From Sphingobium sp. (GTDB lineage Bacteria > Pseudomonadota > Alphaproteobacteria > Sphingomonadales > Sphingomonadaceae): a stretch of 42,873 bases of DNA. The notes below the pieces were generated by a model. That model saw only the letters and a list, made by a program, of their open reading frames with translations. It was not told the DNA's origin and searched no databases. The stretch spans positions 1-42,873 of the forward strand of contig JAHFPU010000003.1 in NCBI GenBank assembly GCA_023266635.1. Reading direction: 5' to 3'. Positions 42,518 to 42,873 of this stretch are shown here, piece after piece. How positions within the stretch are numbered: the stretch's first letter is position 1; every line of letters starts with the position of its first letter. The position numbers were made by a program, and so were the translations under genes.

Positions 42518-42873
42518 ATGAACGCCACGATTGCCGCAAATCCGCCAGTTGGCCGGCCAGATCTCGACAAAGGACTCGGAAGCGCCGGGAAATATGGGTT
42601 CATCGCGGCGATCCTCGCCGCTATCCTGTATGTCGCCTACAGCGTCTATGTCGATGCAAGCGCCGTCGGCATTCGCGCGACGACCTACCTGCCCTTCATC
42701 CTGCTGTTCATCGCCCTGCTGATCGCGCTCGGCTTCGAGTTCGTGAACGGCTTCCACGATACCGCCAATGCGGTGGCGACGGTGATCTACACCAATGCGA
42801 TGCCTGCCAATGTCGCGGTGGTTTGGTCGGGTTTCTTCAATTTCCTGGGCGTGCTGCTGTCAACGGGTGCGGT
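42518..42873 (+). CDS. PiT-family inorganic phosphate transporter (partial, runs off the window)
   Basis: Only the first 118 codons are in the window. The N-terminus starts [16 protein letters not shown], then a hydrophobic helix near residues 29-45, and the PiT family signature [20 protein letters not shown] (about 76-95). Proteins of this family are low-affinity phosphate symporters of the inner membrane, usually about 500 residues. The frame is open to the end of the window. The ATG at 42518 lies 10 bases after a G-run within a hairpin. Confidence 0.9.
   Translation, partial: MNATIAANPPVGRPDLDKGLGSAGKYGFIAAILAAILYVAYSVYVDASAVGIRATTYLPFILLFIALLIALGFEFVNGFHDTANAVATVIYTNAMPANVAVVWSGFFNFLGVLLSTGA

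Noticed and set aside
1-42873. Insertion sequences, prophage genes, CRISPR arrays and toxin-antitoxin pairs
   Set aside because: No transposase, integrase, phage, Cas or toxin/antitoxin-like proteins and no regularly spaced repeats were seen.

Overview
The window is a 42.9 kb stretch of GC-rich alphaproteobacterial chromosome, most probably from a sphingomonad (Sphingomonas, Sphingobium or Novosphingobium). The evidence is a crtZ-type carotenoid hydroxylase, a TonB-dependent receptor, a SapC-family protein, a small protein with the ESFPASDPP motif, an EcfG-type general-stress promoter, and a kinase set matching the PakF/KipF stress pathway described in Sphingomonas. Coding density is high. 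No insertion sequence, phage, CRISPR array or rRNA was found; the only RNA gene is one tRNA-Gly(TCC).

Layout. Positions 206-4374 are housekeeping: crtZ, lgt overlapping a MidA-type methyltransferase gene, an EF-hand protein, tRNA-Gly and three small proteins, one of which (a glycine-zipper lipoprotein) has a good EcfG promoter. Positions 4550-14553 look like a catabolic locus: carboxylesterase, SDR dehydrogenase, ROK sugar kinase, TonB receptor, FAD-linked D-lactate-type dehydrogenase, MFS transporter, then an AraC and a GntR/FCD regulator whose reading frames overlap. Four copies of one 15-bp palindrome (consensus near ACCTWTCNGAWAGGT) lie in pairs before the receptor and before the regulators. 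One copy fills the spacer of a candidate promoter, which suggests an autoregulated regulon. Positions 14577-24744 are mixed: a second FAD-linked 2-hydroxyacid dehydrogenase, lipoproteins, a redoxin/2OG-Fe(II) oxygenase fusion, a YeeZ-like protein, a DMT exporter coupled to a threonine aldolase, a periplasmic peroxiredoxin, a VOC protein, a 44-residue membrane protein and a TPR protein.

Positions 24751-31211 hold a 1918-residue autotransporter whose stop codon overlaps the start of a LuxR-type regulator. SapC and an SGNH hydrolase follow. Positions 33312-36504 encode a MASE1-PAS hybrid kinase carrying its own receiver and Hpt domains, followed by a single-domain receiver. Next are an amino-acid permease and a GNAT gene. 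Positions 38756-41741 form a tightly coupled operon (transcribed leftward): CHASE3 kinase (KipF-like), single-domain receiver, and a receiver-HRxxN kinase (PakF-like). This is the arrangement expected for a two-tier salt/heat input to the PhyR-EcfG general stress response. The window ends inside a PiT phosphate transporter gene whose leader can fold so as to hide its ribosome binding site.

The most promising undescribed items are the 15-bp palindrome regulon controlling the esterase/kinase/receptor/dehydrogenase locus, the receiver inserted between the KipF-like and PakF-like genes, the autotransporter-LuxR coupling, the redoxin-oxygenase fusion without redox cysteines, and the structured pit leader.
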